DNA of 64,000 nucleotides, from the NCBI GenBank assembly GCA_002633005.1, contig NMRA01000762.1:59374-123373 (forward strand), written 5' to 3'. The DNA comes from Phoronis australis (Eukaryota > Phoronida > Phoronidae). Every line of letters starts with the position of its first letter. Position 1 is the stretch's first letter. The position numbers and the translations under genes are program-made. The notes under the pieces were generated by a model. The model had not been told where the DNA came from, did no database searches, and saw only the letters and a program-made list of their open reading frames with translations. Positions 35,650 through 46,452 of the stretch are shown here, in pieces.

Positions 35650-38600
35650 TGACGTCATTTTGGCGTCATTATGACGTTTTGGTGTGACGGCTTGTCTATT
35701 CTTATGGGAGCGGGTCAATTTATGACATATAGTCACCAGATCCACAACAAATTGCAACAAAAGGTTTTATAAAGGTTAAAGTCCCTACTGTGTGTACTTA
35801 TTAACAAAACAGGAAAATGGGTTAAAACTGCGTCGTTATCAAGATAGCCGCCACGCCATCATGATTTTGAAATCACTCAAAACATATATAACTTCTTCAA
35901 TAATTGTGATAGAGACATAATTTTTGGTTCTAGTCTATGGTTTTAAGGGGTGAGCAACTCACAGATGTGATTAAAATTCAGATATGATCAGTATTTGACA
36001 TGAAATTCAAGATGCCAGCTAAAATTCAAGAAGTTCAATGAAAAATCATTGATTTGTCCATTATTTAATATCTTATCCCCTATAACAAAAGTATGATTGA
36101 TATGACTGGTTTCTGATTGAATGTTCTGAAACATTTAGATGTGATTGAATTCTGACTGAATTATTTTGAAATATGAACAATGCATTTATATTTAAGTAGT
36201 CAAATATTTAATCCAAAGCATTGGCTTGACATCAAGGTCACAAAAATGATCTAGTGTGTATTTATTTGCCACTGGTTTTTATTTAAAAGTCCATGCAAAG
36301 AAACTAGAAGCCCAGGGCAAAATGCCAAAATCAGTGATCGAGCCATTTAACAAACACTGATGAGATCGCTAAAAAGCACAAGCGGCTTGTCTCATGACAA
36401 TAAGATGACAGAGGAGCAGCGAGATTGAGCACAATGTCGGCCCTCGTCAGAAGTGAACATCGCTTTGCAGGACTTCAATGTAAATGACCTCACGTACACA
36501 ACAAGTTAACAACACAAAGAAGCAAGTGGTGCCAGGATTGAAAGAGATATATGCGACCTTGCGAAGATAAGCACAAGGCTGACAGCATTTTCACCCTTCC
36601 CTTAGATCGATCCTGCCCTATGCAATATCACCAATGGTGTTGTCGCCAGCGAAGACGTCAACGTGCATGAATATTAATCTGTTAGGAACAGAATTATCAA
36701 GAGAATGGTCGGGTAACCTCCGTTTTCTTTCTCTTTTAAGAGGAATGAGAAAGCTTTGGGAAACGCAGCTGCTGTCCAGATTGGTCCTGACAAAACCACC
36801 CACCTTAGCTTGCTCTTCCAGCGATTCCAGGTGGTATCTCCGTCGAGTGACTAGTTTCTTGAAGAAGTGATGAGTTTTGAGTTCAGTGTATACCCACCGT
36901 GCCTATTTGAGAACAACATGATCTTGAGTAAAGCTGGTTCAAGCCGTCAAGGGCCACTGTTCCAAGGCTCATGCGCATGAAGGAGCACCAGACTTTATAT
37001 CTTCAGTATACCTCCAGCTCGTGCTTCATGGGGATTCTTGCTGCAAAAGCTCAAATGGAAGAAGAGAGATACACAGGAAAAAATTGCCGAAGCATATGTT
37101 GACGTCACAGCAAAAGCACTATGAGGCAGCCACTGTTGTCTTTGATGGCTATGGTCAGGTTATTCGATAAAGGATAACACTCAGCAGAGACGGGAGAGAC
37201 CACAAGCTATTCGATTGTGAACTTCACCGGAGAAACCAAATTTGATGGAAAGAGAGATTAATTCCTATTCATCGGAAGTAACAAGTAACAACTCATCGCC
37301 TTAATAAATGACCAGCTGCAGAAAGTGGGATGCACAGTCGTTCAGACAGAAAGGGACGCTGATGTGGACACTGCAAAAAGACAGCAGTTAACAATACAAT
37401 AATGCATTCCACCCCAGTAATCGGGGAGGAACTGACGTGTTGATGCCTTTGCTCTATTACTACATGACTGACGGGACCAATCTGAAAGTATATGACATAA
37501 ATTGGATGAAGTGTGTGCTCGGGATTATGTTGTGTAGCCAGCTACTATTCCTGAACTCCTTCACAGGATGCGACTCAACGTCTCGTGTGTATGGCGTTGG
37601 AAAGAAATCACTCAGAACCTCGTGAAAGACGACCAAGTCCTTCAGACGTTCGCAGAAAGGTGTGAGGACCGCTGAGATGGAGGAACTTGGGAGTCAAGCG
37701 ATGGCCGCAATGTTTAGTAGGCAGAGAACGTGTTCTATGGCAGCCATGGGTTACAACACATTCACTAAGAAGTTTGCTGCTGCTAAGCTTTCGTTGCTCC
37801 CGAACGTCTTCCACCAACGGTATCAGCTACCAGGTTTCATTGTCTCCGAGTGTACTACCAGGTCATGGTTTGGATGGGGATGGCAAATGACATGGATCCT
37901 CTAGACTGGGAATGGAGACTTGAATACAATCGATTCATACCCATCACGACTGCCTTGAATGCTGCATCAGACACCCTCCTGAACATGATACACTGCAACT
38001 GCACTGCAGCTTGTACTACTCTCCGTTGCAGTTGCAGAAAGAATGGGCTTGCATGTACTCGTGCATATGGGTTGTGCCAAGCGACATATTGTGACAATCC
38101 GCTGAATCAAGTCTCTGAGCAACGTGAAGATAGTGATAAAGATTGAACTGAGGTACTACGTGTAATGAACATAACATCCTTGGAAGAAAATGTAACCTAA
38201 GCGATCATGCGTCGTGTCGACGAATAAATATTTTACTGGCTGGCACCTGGTGTTCAGTCATTTTGATACTGACAGTTACTTTTTAAGTAAAGAGAATTTT
38301 TTTTGCAAGTTTAAGTTATTGATAATAATACAACCTATACAACCTTGGCACACATTCTCTGTCAGCGCATTTCAAACGCTGTAGTTCATTAGTTTGCAGT
38401 TAGGACTTTGTGTAAAACATTTTGTAATAAACCTCAAATTATTCTTTCTCAGTACTTGAGAACACCTTCTATTCTTTACTTCGCAAAATGTAGCACCCAA
38501 CCGACAAAACATTTTTTCTGACACAACCCTTGAAAAGACACTCTTGAGTAAATTGTGTCCCAATCTTCGATGATGACACTTTGTAAACTATAATTATGTA

Positions 38601-39180
38601 AGGTAATTTGGCATTGATTTTTAGAGTGACAAAAGTAGCTTTCCCGTCCTGGAGTGAAAACACAGAGTATCAGTAGATTTTTTATCTGTACTGACAATAG
38701 ATTAATATACACATGTGCAAAATTTCGTGCAATTTTAATGAACGATTTGTTGAAAAAAAAGTTAAAGTTCGAAACGTTTTTGGCCACCCGATATAATGGA
38801 CAAATAGTGATTGATTTTTCCTTCTTGAATTTTTAGCCGTTATCTTGAATTTCATATCAAATACTGATCATATCTGCGAGTTTCTCATCTAGTAAAATCA
38901 TAGACTAGAACCAAAACTCATCTCTCTATCACAATTATTGAAGAAGTTATCGCTGTTTTAGGGGTTTTAATACGTCGTACGTGGCGGCTATCTTGGAAAT
39001 GACGCAATTTTAACCCATTTCCGGTGGTCAGATTTTGGTAGACTTTTTCCCTGTTCATAAGTATACTCAGTAGGGCATTAAACCACTGTAAAACCTTTTG
39101 TTGCAATTTGTTGTGGGTCACGTGGTATGTTGACGCGTTTTTCCGAGTCCAAATTGCGTCATCTAGTGCCATGACGCATC
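35650..39180 (+). mobile_element. DNA transposon with about 400-bp terminal inverted repeats, degraded
   Basis: The left TIR (about 35650-36075) and right TIR (about 38795-39180) are reverse complements over their length. Shared blocks include ccacaacaaattgcaacaaa, aacttcttcaataattgtga and ttttggttctagtctatg. Both ends are rich in gacgtcat/gcgtcat motifs. The 2.7-kb interior carries a broken coding region (next entry). Superfamily not identified. Confidence 0.8.
37075..38146 (+). pseudogene. Transposon-encoded protein, frameshifted, with Cys-rich CXC-like end
   Basis: Coding fragments lie in several frames, in order: VDVTAKAL…AATVVFDGYGQ (about 37100-37160), LINDQLQKVGCTVVQ…DADV and a VIGEE segment (about 37290-37430), LNSFTGCDSTSRVYGVGK (about 37550-37610), AAKLSLLPNVFHQRYQLPGF (about 37775-37840), then DPLDWEWRLEYNRFIPITT and a Cys-rich block (CNC, C, CSC, C, C pattern, 37990-38095) ending at TGA. 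The set resembles an uncharacterised transposon protein common in invertebrate genomes ('FTGCDTTS' proteins). The Cys-rich end resembles tesmin/CXC zinc motifs. In-frame stops and frame changes make it non-functional. No biochemical role is established here. Confidence 0.7.
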
Positions 39181-39298
39181 ATCACTAAACACACGAATTG
39201 GACATCCGTAATTACACATCGTTGATTTTACAACGGACTTGTGAAACACTCAACAATTGCAATGGCGTGACCTAAAATAGCATAGTGTCAGTGCATGA

Positions 39299-39690
39299 CC
39301 GTTGCTATCTAACGGTGACTGAGCTCGATATCTCAATTCTGTCTTTTTATTGGTGACTGACTCTCAACTCTACCTATTCAGCAGTGACTGAGCTCGTCAG
39401 CTCGATATCTCAACTCTACTTATTTAGCGGTGACTGAGCTCGATATCTCAACTCTGCCTATTAATTTAGCGGTGACTGGCTCTCAACTACCTATTCAGCA
39501 TTGACTGAGCTCGATATCTCAACTCTACCTATTCAGCATTGACTGAGCTCGATATCTCAACTCTACCTATTCAGCATTGACTGAGCTCGATATCTCAACT
39601 CTACCTATTTAGCAGTGACTGAGCTCGATATCTCAACTCTAACTATTTAGCAGTGACTGAGCTCGTGTCTCAACTCAGCAGATTTAGCCT
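39299..39690. repeat. 38-bp minisatellite, about 10 units
   Basis: Units of the type 'cagcattgactgagctcgat…' + 'ctcaactctacctatt'. The three central units (about 39500-39610) are nearly identical and the outer ones are diverged or truncated. The array starts about 120 bp outside the transposon's right end. Confidence 0.92.
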
Positions 39691-40735
39691 AACTCGAAGT
39701 AGTCCTCCTACTTGCACATTCATCTGCCTCACTCTGATGTCACAGAATGTTGAAAGTTTTCATTAATGTTAATAACACTGCATCTTATGACTCTCGAAAA
39801 ACGGTAACACATACTCCTACAACAAAAGACAGCTTTCCAACAGAATATGGGGAAACTGAAGGTTCCCTGCAATTAAGAAAACGACGTGGTTTTGGGATAA
39901 GTAACAAACCCAATTTCTCTGAAAAACGGAGGCCGAGTCTGTGGCGCACAAATGACAGTTCGTTGTTGCTTGACCGTAGACGGAGACAGTAGAGAGTTTG
40001 TTAATGTCTTTGCGGTAGACATTACAAGTTGACTTGTCAAGGCGTGTCATTTTATTCGCGTAGCATGGCCTCGAGCAATAAGCCTAACGATCAGTGCCAG
40101 TTCATCGTGCGACCAAAAATCACTTTTCATCTGAGTCAAAGTGTTAAATGGTCTAAATCGTAACTGCTGAATGAACAATGCATGAAGTCTGCGAACTGGA
40201 AGTATGAGCGTGGATTTAACAGCGATATCCTACTCAATACCCGCGACAGTTGACGTTCGAAAAGATCAATGTGACACGCCGCATTACGTTCCATTCGGAA
40301 TTGGTTGCTAACAGCAACCAACTCTTTGGATCGTTCTCGTCGGGTATTTTGCTAATGAAATTCAGGCGGTAACCTTACGCATCGAGTAACTAGGACGTCT
40401 TTTTAATCAATTAAATTCTTCCTCAAAACATTCACTAACTTATCTAAAGTTAGTCCCTTGCGAACAACGAATACATAATGCAGTAGGTGTTGAATTCTAA
40501 TAACGGCTTGCATTTTATTAGGCACAACAACTTATATAAAACAGCAACACCGGATGTTGGCATAAAAAAACAATTGCAAGCTGTCTCGTACACGTTGTAC
40601 CGGACGTGCGCAGGCCGCTCAAATGGGCTCATTCAGCACTGATTACTTGAAACCATTTTTATGCCTTTACCTATATATATCCATGGTAGCAAGTAGCAGC
40701 ATATATTAAAGAAAACAACAATGGTTTTAAGTCGA

Positions 40736-40780
40736 CTTGACACGTTTCGGTGTCATTTGTTCAAACACCATCATCAGAAG
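40736..40780 (-). ncRNA. Hammerhead-ribozyme-like motif (candidate)
   Basis: On the minus strand, CTT-CTGATGA is followed by a stem (GGTGT…ACACC, 11-nt loop), then GAAAC and a GTC triplet followed by AAG, which can pair with the leading CTT. This matches the order of hammerhead core elements. Against it: one extra T between CTGATGA and stem II, and stem III would be only about 2 bp. Such very short stems are known from retroelement-borne hammerheads. Activity is unproven. Confidence 0.3.
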
Positions 40781-41269
40781 AGAGAATGTAGTGGCCACAT
40801 AGCTAGGCCCAGCAACAAGTAATGAAGTACAGATATTCAGTTACAGTCACTCCCAGGACACCAATCACGCTAGGCCATGCTGCCTCATCGTGTATGCGCA
40901 GTGTTAACACATAGGCTATATATTACCTTCTTTTCCTGTAGGCCTAAAAGCGTTGTGGCTTGTAAACAAAGAATAAATCTATTTCTGATTTGTTTTGAGT
41001 AATTAATGACCTCTAAAGCAAATGAGTACTTTTCCATTTTTCAGCATTTTCAATAATTAACTAATGACTACACAACTGAAATAATTGCTTAAAAATGAGG
41101 ACGGATTAAAAAGTGCTTATTTTGCATCACATTTGCAAGACGATTGATGAAGGCAATCGGCACTGAAACAAAATAATATTTTCTCGTCTATGTTGCGGCC
41201 ATACAGTCGATTTGACATGAAATTATAAAGCCAAAATTTATGAAGCGATTCTAACCGATCGACTTGCCT

Positions 41270-41845
41270 ACTCTTAGTCCAGCCCTTCCCCCCTCCACAC
41301 CATACCCGTCCCATACTTTTCCTTGCCTTATTTGTCTTCCCTTCCTCCCCGTCCTACCTTCCCAGCTTCTCACAACGCTACCTATCTCCTCTTTCCTCCC
41401 CCCTACTTCCGCTCAACCCTTCCTATCCACTCTCCACGTTTTATTTTCCCCCACTTATCCTACCGCCGCTGATTCTCCCGTCCTTCCTATCCATTCTTTC
41501 TCCCGTCTTCTCCTTCCCAGCCTACCTCGCCCTCATCTACTCATACGTTATGCGTCTTCTTCAACTTTCGCTCCAGACCTCCTAACCCCTCCTTCCTCCC
41601 GTGATCTACTTCTCACCTTACCTGCACCAGCTGTTCCCAAATGCTTCCTATTTGTTCCCTCTCCCATCCTCTTCTTTCTGGCTTACCTTGCTCTCTTCTC
41701 CCAAGGCATTCTTCCGTCTTCTTCCCTTTCCCATTCTCAGCCCTCGCTTCTCCCAGCCCTTCTCCCTTTTCCCCTTCCTATCCTGTTTAACCCGTTTCTC
41801 CCAATATACTTAATGTCTCATTCCTCTCGCCTCCTTTCTTTTAGT
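41270..41845. repeat. Polypyrimidine block, about 580 bp
   Basis: The plus strand is overwhelmingly C and T (tcctt, cctcc, ttccc words) with very few purines. A 198-codon open frame runs through it (41264-41860), but its Leu/Pro/Ser/Phe composition is what CT-rich DNA yields, so I do not call it a gene. Confidence 0.85.
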
Positions 41846-42744
41846 TCCCATTGCCTCTAGATATCCTCGTTCGCACTGGCTCTACTTCTAATTCCCAGCT
41901 TACCTCTTCTAGTGCTCCATACCGTTCTCTTTCCTTTCCCATCCTATTTCCGGTCTTGAGTACTTCTTTCGAAGAATCTGTTGGCTTTTGTCTTTCGGAT
42001 AAAATCAGTCTTAACTTGTTTCATGAAACAGGCTAAGGCTGAAAAACAAATGACCTGTCTACCACTCAAGGTCAATAGACAGAAGATGAAATGTTTTAAG
42101 AAGCACAAAAGACAAAACAAATCAACTTTTGGCTATTCGTAGTCAGATTTCTGACTTTTGGTTAAAATCAAAAGTTTCCTTGAGAAACAGGCCCCAGGAC
42201 TCTCAATTATTTCCTTTAGCGTTGTTCTCTCAGCACATGTACGTACATCTTGTGCCACACCAGTGGTACGATAACAGCAGTTACAAGTAACGTGAAATAT
42301 CAGTTTGTGGAGTAGAATTTCCTGTAGATAAGCGCCATTACCAAAATAAGGAGAGCAAACAGACAAACGTCGTATTTTTGGCAGAAAGCTCTGTCATCGT
42401 GTCCTTGAGCCTAGTACCTAAATTTTCTAATTCGCCCGGGCTTGTTTTCCGGTATGGAAACCACACTCGTGATGTACGTCGAAACGTCATAGTGGCGTAA
42501 AATAACCGTAGAAACGGAAATATTTCATAAAGCGGTCAAAGAATTCTCTCATGATTAGTCTTCTCACATTCAAAATGCTCATACCCATACGCACAAACGT
42601 CGTCTTCAGTGCACAAAACTTAACGTGAATGCACGAGACATAACATGACACTTTACGTAAGTCCAGTTCCTTTGGGTACTATGGCGAGAGCGCCCGCTTA
42701 TATGGCGAAATATCTGTAAAATTTGCCTAACTATTTGGTGGGAC

Positions 42745-42998
42745 AACTATTATCAAAATCTCTTGGTCTGTTTACACCGACCTCTTGTCTCTTTACACTG
42801 TAACGACGTTTCGATCGGTCTATTCTCCGGCCATCACCAGGTGTTCCTGCGTTCTTAGAAGAACGAGCACGGATATGTGGTACACTCATCATGGTGTGAT
42901 TTTTTGCCTAAGCCGGAGAATAGACCTACCGAAACGTCGTTACAGTGTAAATAGACAAGAGGTCGGTGTAAACAGACCAAGAGATTTTAATAATAGTT
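42745..42998. mobile_element. Foldback element, two 87-bp inverted arms
   Basis: Arms 42745-42831 and 42912-42998 are near-perfect inverses (both contain cgaaacgtcgttacagtg in one orientation and a ccgacctcttgtct block) around an 80-bp centre. Each arm carries a …ccggagaatagacc…GAAACGTCG segment like the one in the ribozyme-like motif at 40.7 kb. Confidence 0.85.
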
Positions 42999-43993
42999 CT
43001 AACACACCACCAGCTCAGAACGGTTTTAGACAGTTACTTAGTGGGAGCACACAATTTTTGTTGTTTGTTTGGGTACGTCCATTAACCTGAAAATGTGTGT
43101 GTGACCAGGATCAGACTTAAGCTAGCCTCGGCACACAACACGACCGGGCACAGCCCTACAGTCACAGGGTCCTACAAAAATGTTTCGTTTAGAAAACTCG
43201 TGATTACGTTTACGTATAGTAGAGGGTTGTGCCGACAGGAAGCAGACCCAAGAGCAAAATTCTCTGCATGTGTAGTAGAATACGTACTTACGAACGCAGT
43301 GGAAGTTGTTGTTTTTCTGAGAAACACTTGCGGGCGAACTGCTTTGTGCTCGCATTTGACGTGCTTGATGTAAACTTGAGTGGGCGAGCAGCTGTTTACG
43401 ATAATTCTATGACGTATTTCGTAAGATTCGTCGAATCATAGATTAAAACTTGAATTCTTAATCTATGCTTAATGCGCTTAAATGCATCTATGCGATTGTG
43501 AAGGTGACATACATTTGCTGAAATCTTAGAATTGGAGAGTAATTCCTAGAATTGCATGCATGTAACTAACTAGTGTCGAGCTTATCTCGGTGATAATCAC
43601 GTCGGCGTATTGAAATCAAGCAAAATAACTGGAATTCTTTCGGTCAATGCTATATCAATGACTTGTAAAAAAGGGTTCGATTGATCCTCAAACATCTGAA
43701 TTGCCAGCAATCAAAATCTATTTTTACAATTTCCAAATACTTAAGGATAACTTATAAACCAGCTGTTCAACGATAATTGAGAAACCTAAGTCACGTTCTC
43801 TCTCCGCCATAAACCTCTAGTGTGCATTTCTGCAAATCTGCCTAAGCGCTAAATAAAACTAAACGTTTTAATCTGCCAAAGCCATGGGAAATCAAAAGCC
43901 TTAAAAATGCTGATCTGGTACGTGCCACCTCAAATAACTCGCACTTTTGCCATGTATAAGCGCGATTAATAATCGAACAAGGATAGTGCAATA

Positions 43994-45682
43994 ATTGCAT
44001 TAAAAATCCACGAAGATTGACGTCTACATAAGTTACAAATAAATTTAATAAACAGGAAACATTACTGGCAATACAGACGAAAAAAAAACAACGAATTTTT
44101 GGGGTTACTGAAGAATGGGATAGTCCTCCAAGTTATTAGCTTTGACAGCGTTTTTGCGATTTTATTACAAATCACCGGTTCTCGCTGGTGTCTGTCGGAA
44201 ATTCGCTGAAATCCAAGCCGGTGACTTTATCAGATAAATGCCTTGAAAATAATAAAATAGTCTGGCATTTACCGACTGGGATTTAGCTTTCACAACACAG
44301 CGACCTCGATGGATCCGAAAGCGCTGGCGCTGATCTCCTCAGATGATGTCCCTTTTATTTAGTCTGACACAAACGTTTGGCGACGTCTAAAAATAGGTCA
44401 GCTCAAATAATCAGACCATTTCTTAGCCATTGGCGGGTATAAGTGAATGGAAGTTTAATCGTTGGCGAAAGAATCCCTCGCCCAGTAATGCCTACAACTA
44501 CCGAACTATTGTGCAGACGTGGTAACTACAGTTTAGTCAGTGAACAGCCAAGACACAAATTTACTGTGCGCAATAAGGTTTGTTAATGGAGCGGCCAGCT
44601 GGTCCCCCAACTAATTTTTATTCATTTGTAACACGACCATTCAGTCAAAACAATAGGCTCAACGTACAGTTTCTAGCACTACTACATAAGCGCAGTTAAA
44701 AACATGTCCTCATGTTTTGGTGATCTTTTGCAAGTCTTGTAGAGGGCGAAAGTTCTCCGGTAGGGTGAACAACCAATTCACGCGCATTTCCCAAGTAAAG
44801 CCCCAATCCCATATAGGAGTCATATCAATTGACATGGNATTGCATTAAAAATTCACGAAGATTGACGTCTACATAAGTTACAAATAAATTCAATAAACAG
44901 GAAACATTACTGGCAATACAGACGAAAAAAAAACAACGAATTTTTGGGGTTACTGAAGGATGGGATAGTCCTCCAAGTTATTAGCTTTGACAGCGTTTTT
45001 GCGATTTTATTACAAATCACCGGTTCTCGCTGGTGTCTGTCGGAAATTCGCTGAAATCAAAGCCGGTGACTTTATCAGATAAATGCCTTGAAAATAATAA
45101 AATAGTCTGGCATTTACCGACTGGGATTTAGCTTTCACAATACAGCGACCTCGATGGATGCGACAGCGCTGGCGCTGATCTCCTCAGATGATGTCCCTTT
45201 TATTTAGTCTGACACAAACGTTTGGCGACGTCTAAAAATAGGTCAGCTCAAATAATCAGACCATTTCTTAGCCATTAGCGGGTATAAGTGAATGGAAGTT
45301 TAATCGTTGGCGAAAGAATCCCTCGCCCAGTAATGCCTACAACTACCGAACTATTGTGCAGACGTGGTAACTACAGTTCAGTCAGTGAACAGCCAAGACA
45401 CAAATTTACTGTGCGCAATAAGGTTTGTTAATGGAGCGGCCAGCTGGTCCCCCAACTAATTTTTATTCATTTGTAACACGACCATTCAGTCAAAACAATA
45501 GGCTCAACGTACAGTTTCTAGCACTACTACATAAGCGCAGTTAAAAACATGTCCTCATGTTTTGGTGATCTTTTGCAAGTCTTGTAGAGGGCGAAAGTTC
45601 TCCGGTAGGGTGAACAACCAATTCACGCGCATTTCCCAAGTAAAGCCCCAATCCCATATAGGAGTCATATCAATTGACATGG
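43994..45682. repeat. 844-bp tandem duplication joined by a single N (probable assembly artefact)
   Basis: 43994-44837 and 44839-45682 have equal length with about nine single-base differences (about 1%) and no indel seen. The undetermined base at 44838 lies exactly at the junction. This is the pattern of two haplotypes or two overlapping contig ends placed in series. The DNA is non-coding. Confidence 0.9.
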
Positions 45683-46452
45683 ATCACATCCGGCACGATA
45701 CGGCGTATGAAACGTGTAGCCGCCTGGTGATGGTCCGTGGTGATCACTGTTGATTCTGGAATGTCCTTGATGCCCTTGGGCCAGGCGGTGCCGTCATATC
45801 ATGGCCTGGGGCCTGAAGGATGTCGTAAGTCCAACCACACTTTTCGAGGGACAATGACCGCAAGTTATGACGGCGTTTTGGTCGTGTTCGTAGGCCCCCT
45901 AAATCCGCTTATGGACAGCCATAGGGTGCACTTAACATCACCTCCTTTACAATGCGAGTGATGTAAGACCGGAGGTCTGGGCTTCCCTGTCGGGATGCGC
46001 GCCTGCGAAAAACAAACACGCCAATGCTACTTTTGCCAGTAATGCTTATTGTCTTCATCACAAGAGGAGTGCCAGATAAAAGCAGTGACGATGACGTCAG
46101 TACGTGTAACGGTAATATAGACAGCCCGTCAGAAACCCGCGACGTCAATTGTTTGCCAACAGATGTAGAGACAAACTGTTGAAATAGTTACCAATTAAAG
46201 TTGAAGTGATGGGAATCTCATCTATGAGACGCTGACATATATTAAATCGAGTGTTTCCTATGAGAAAGAAAACATTAAAGCGTGTGCCAAATAAAGTTCG
46301 AACCGTAGTCTAATAACATGATTTTTTCTATACTGGAAGTTATGAATCAACGATCGCATCGTTCATAGTAATAAGCTACACTTATCTTTGATAATTTATA
46401 TTTCAGATGAAATGATCATTGGGAACAGAGAGAATCGTTTAGTGATTAAGAG

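Larger units (their letters stand above)
39691..46452. other. Intergenic region of repeats, no supported gene
   Basis: Holds the ribozyme-like motif, polypyrimidine block, foldback element and the 844-bp duplication listed separately. ORFs between them show no family resemblance. Confidence 0.55.

Noticed and set aside
39299-39690. Regular repeats resembling a CRISPR array
   Set aside because: Units are contiguous with no unique spacers, and the host is an animal. It is a minisatellite.
41264-41860. 198-codon open frame
   Set aside because: Leu/Pro/Ser/Phe-only composition from polypyrimidine DNA. No domain, no splice context.
42785-42845. Second hammerhead ribozyme
   Set aside because: The core reads CTGGTGA instead of CTGATGA and stem I does not pair directly with the cleavage flank. 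Kept only as supporting similarity.
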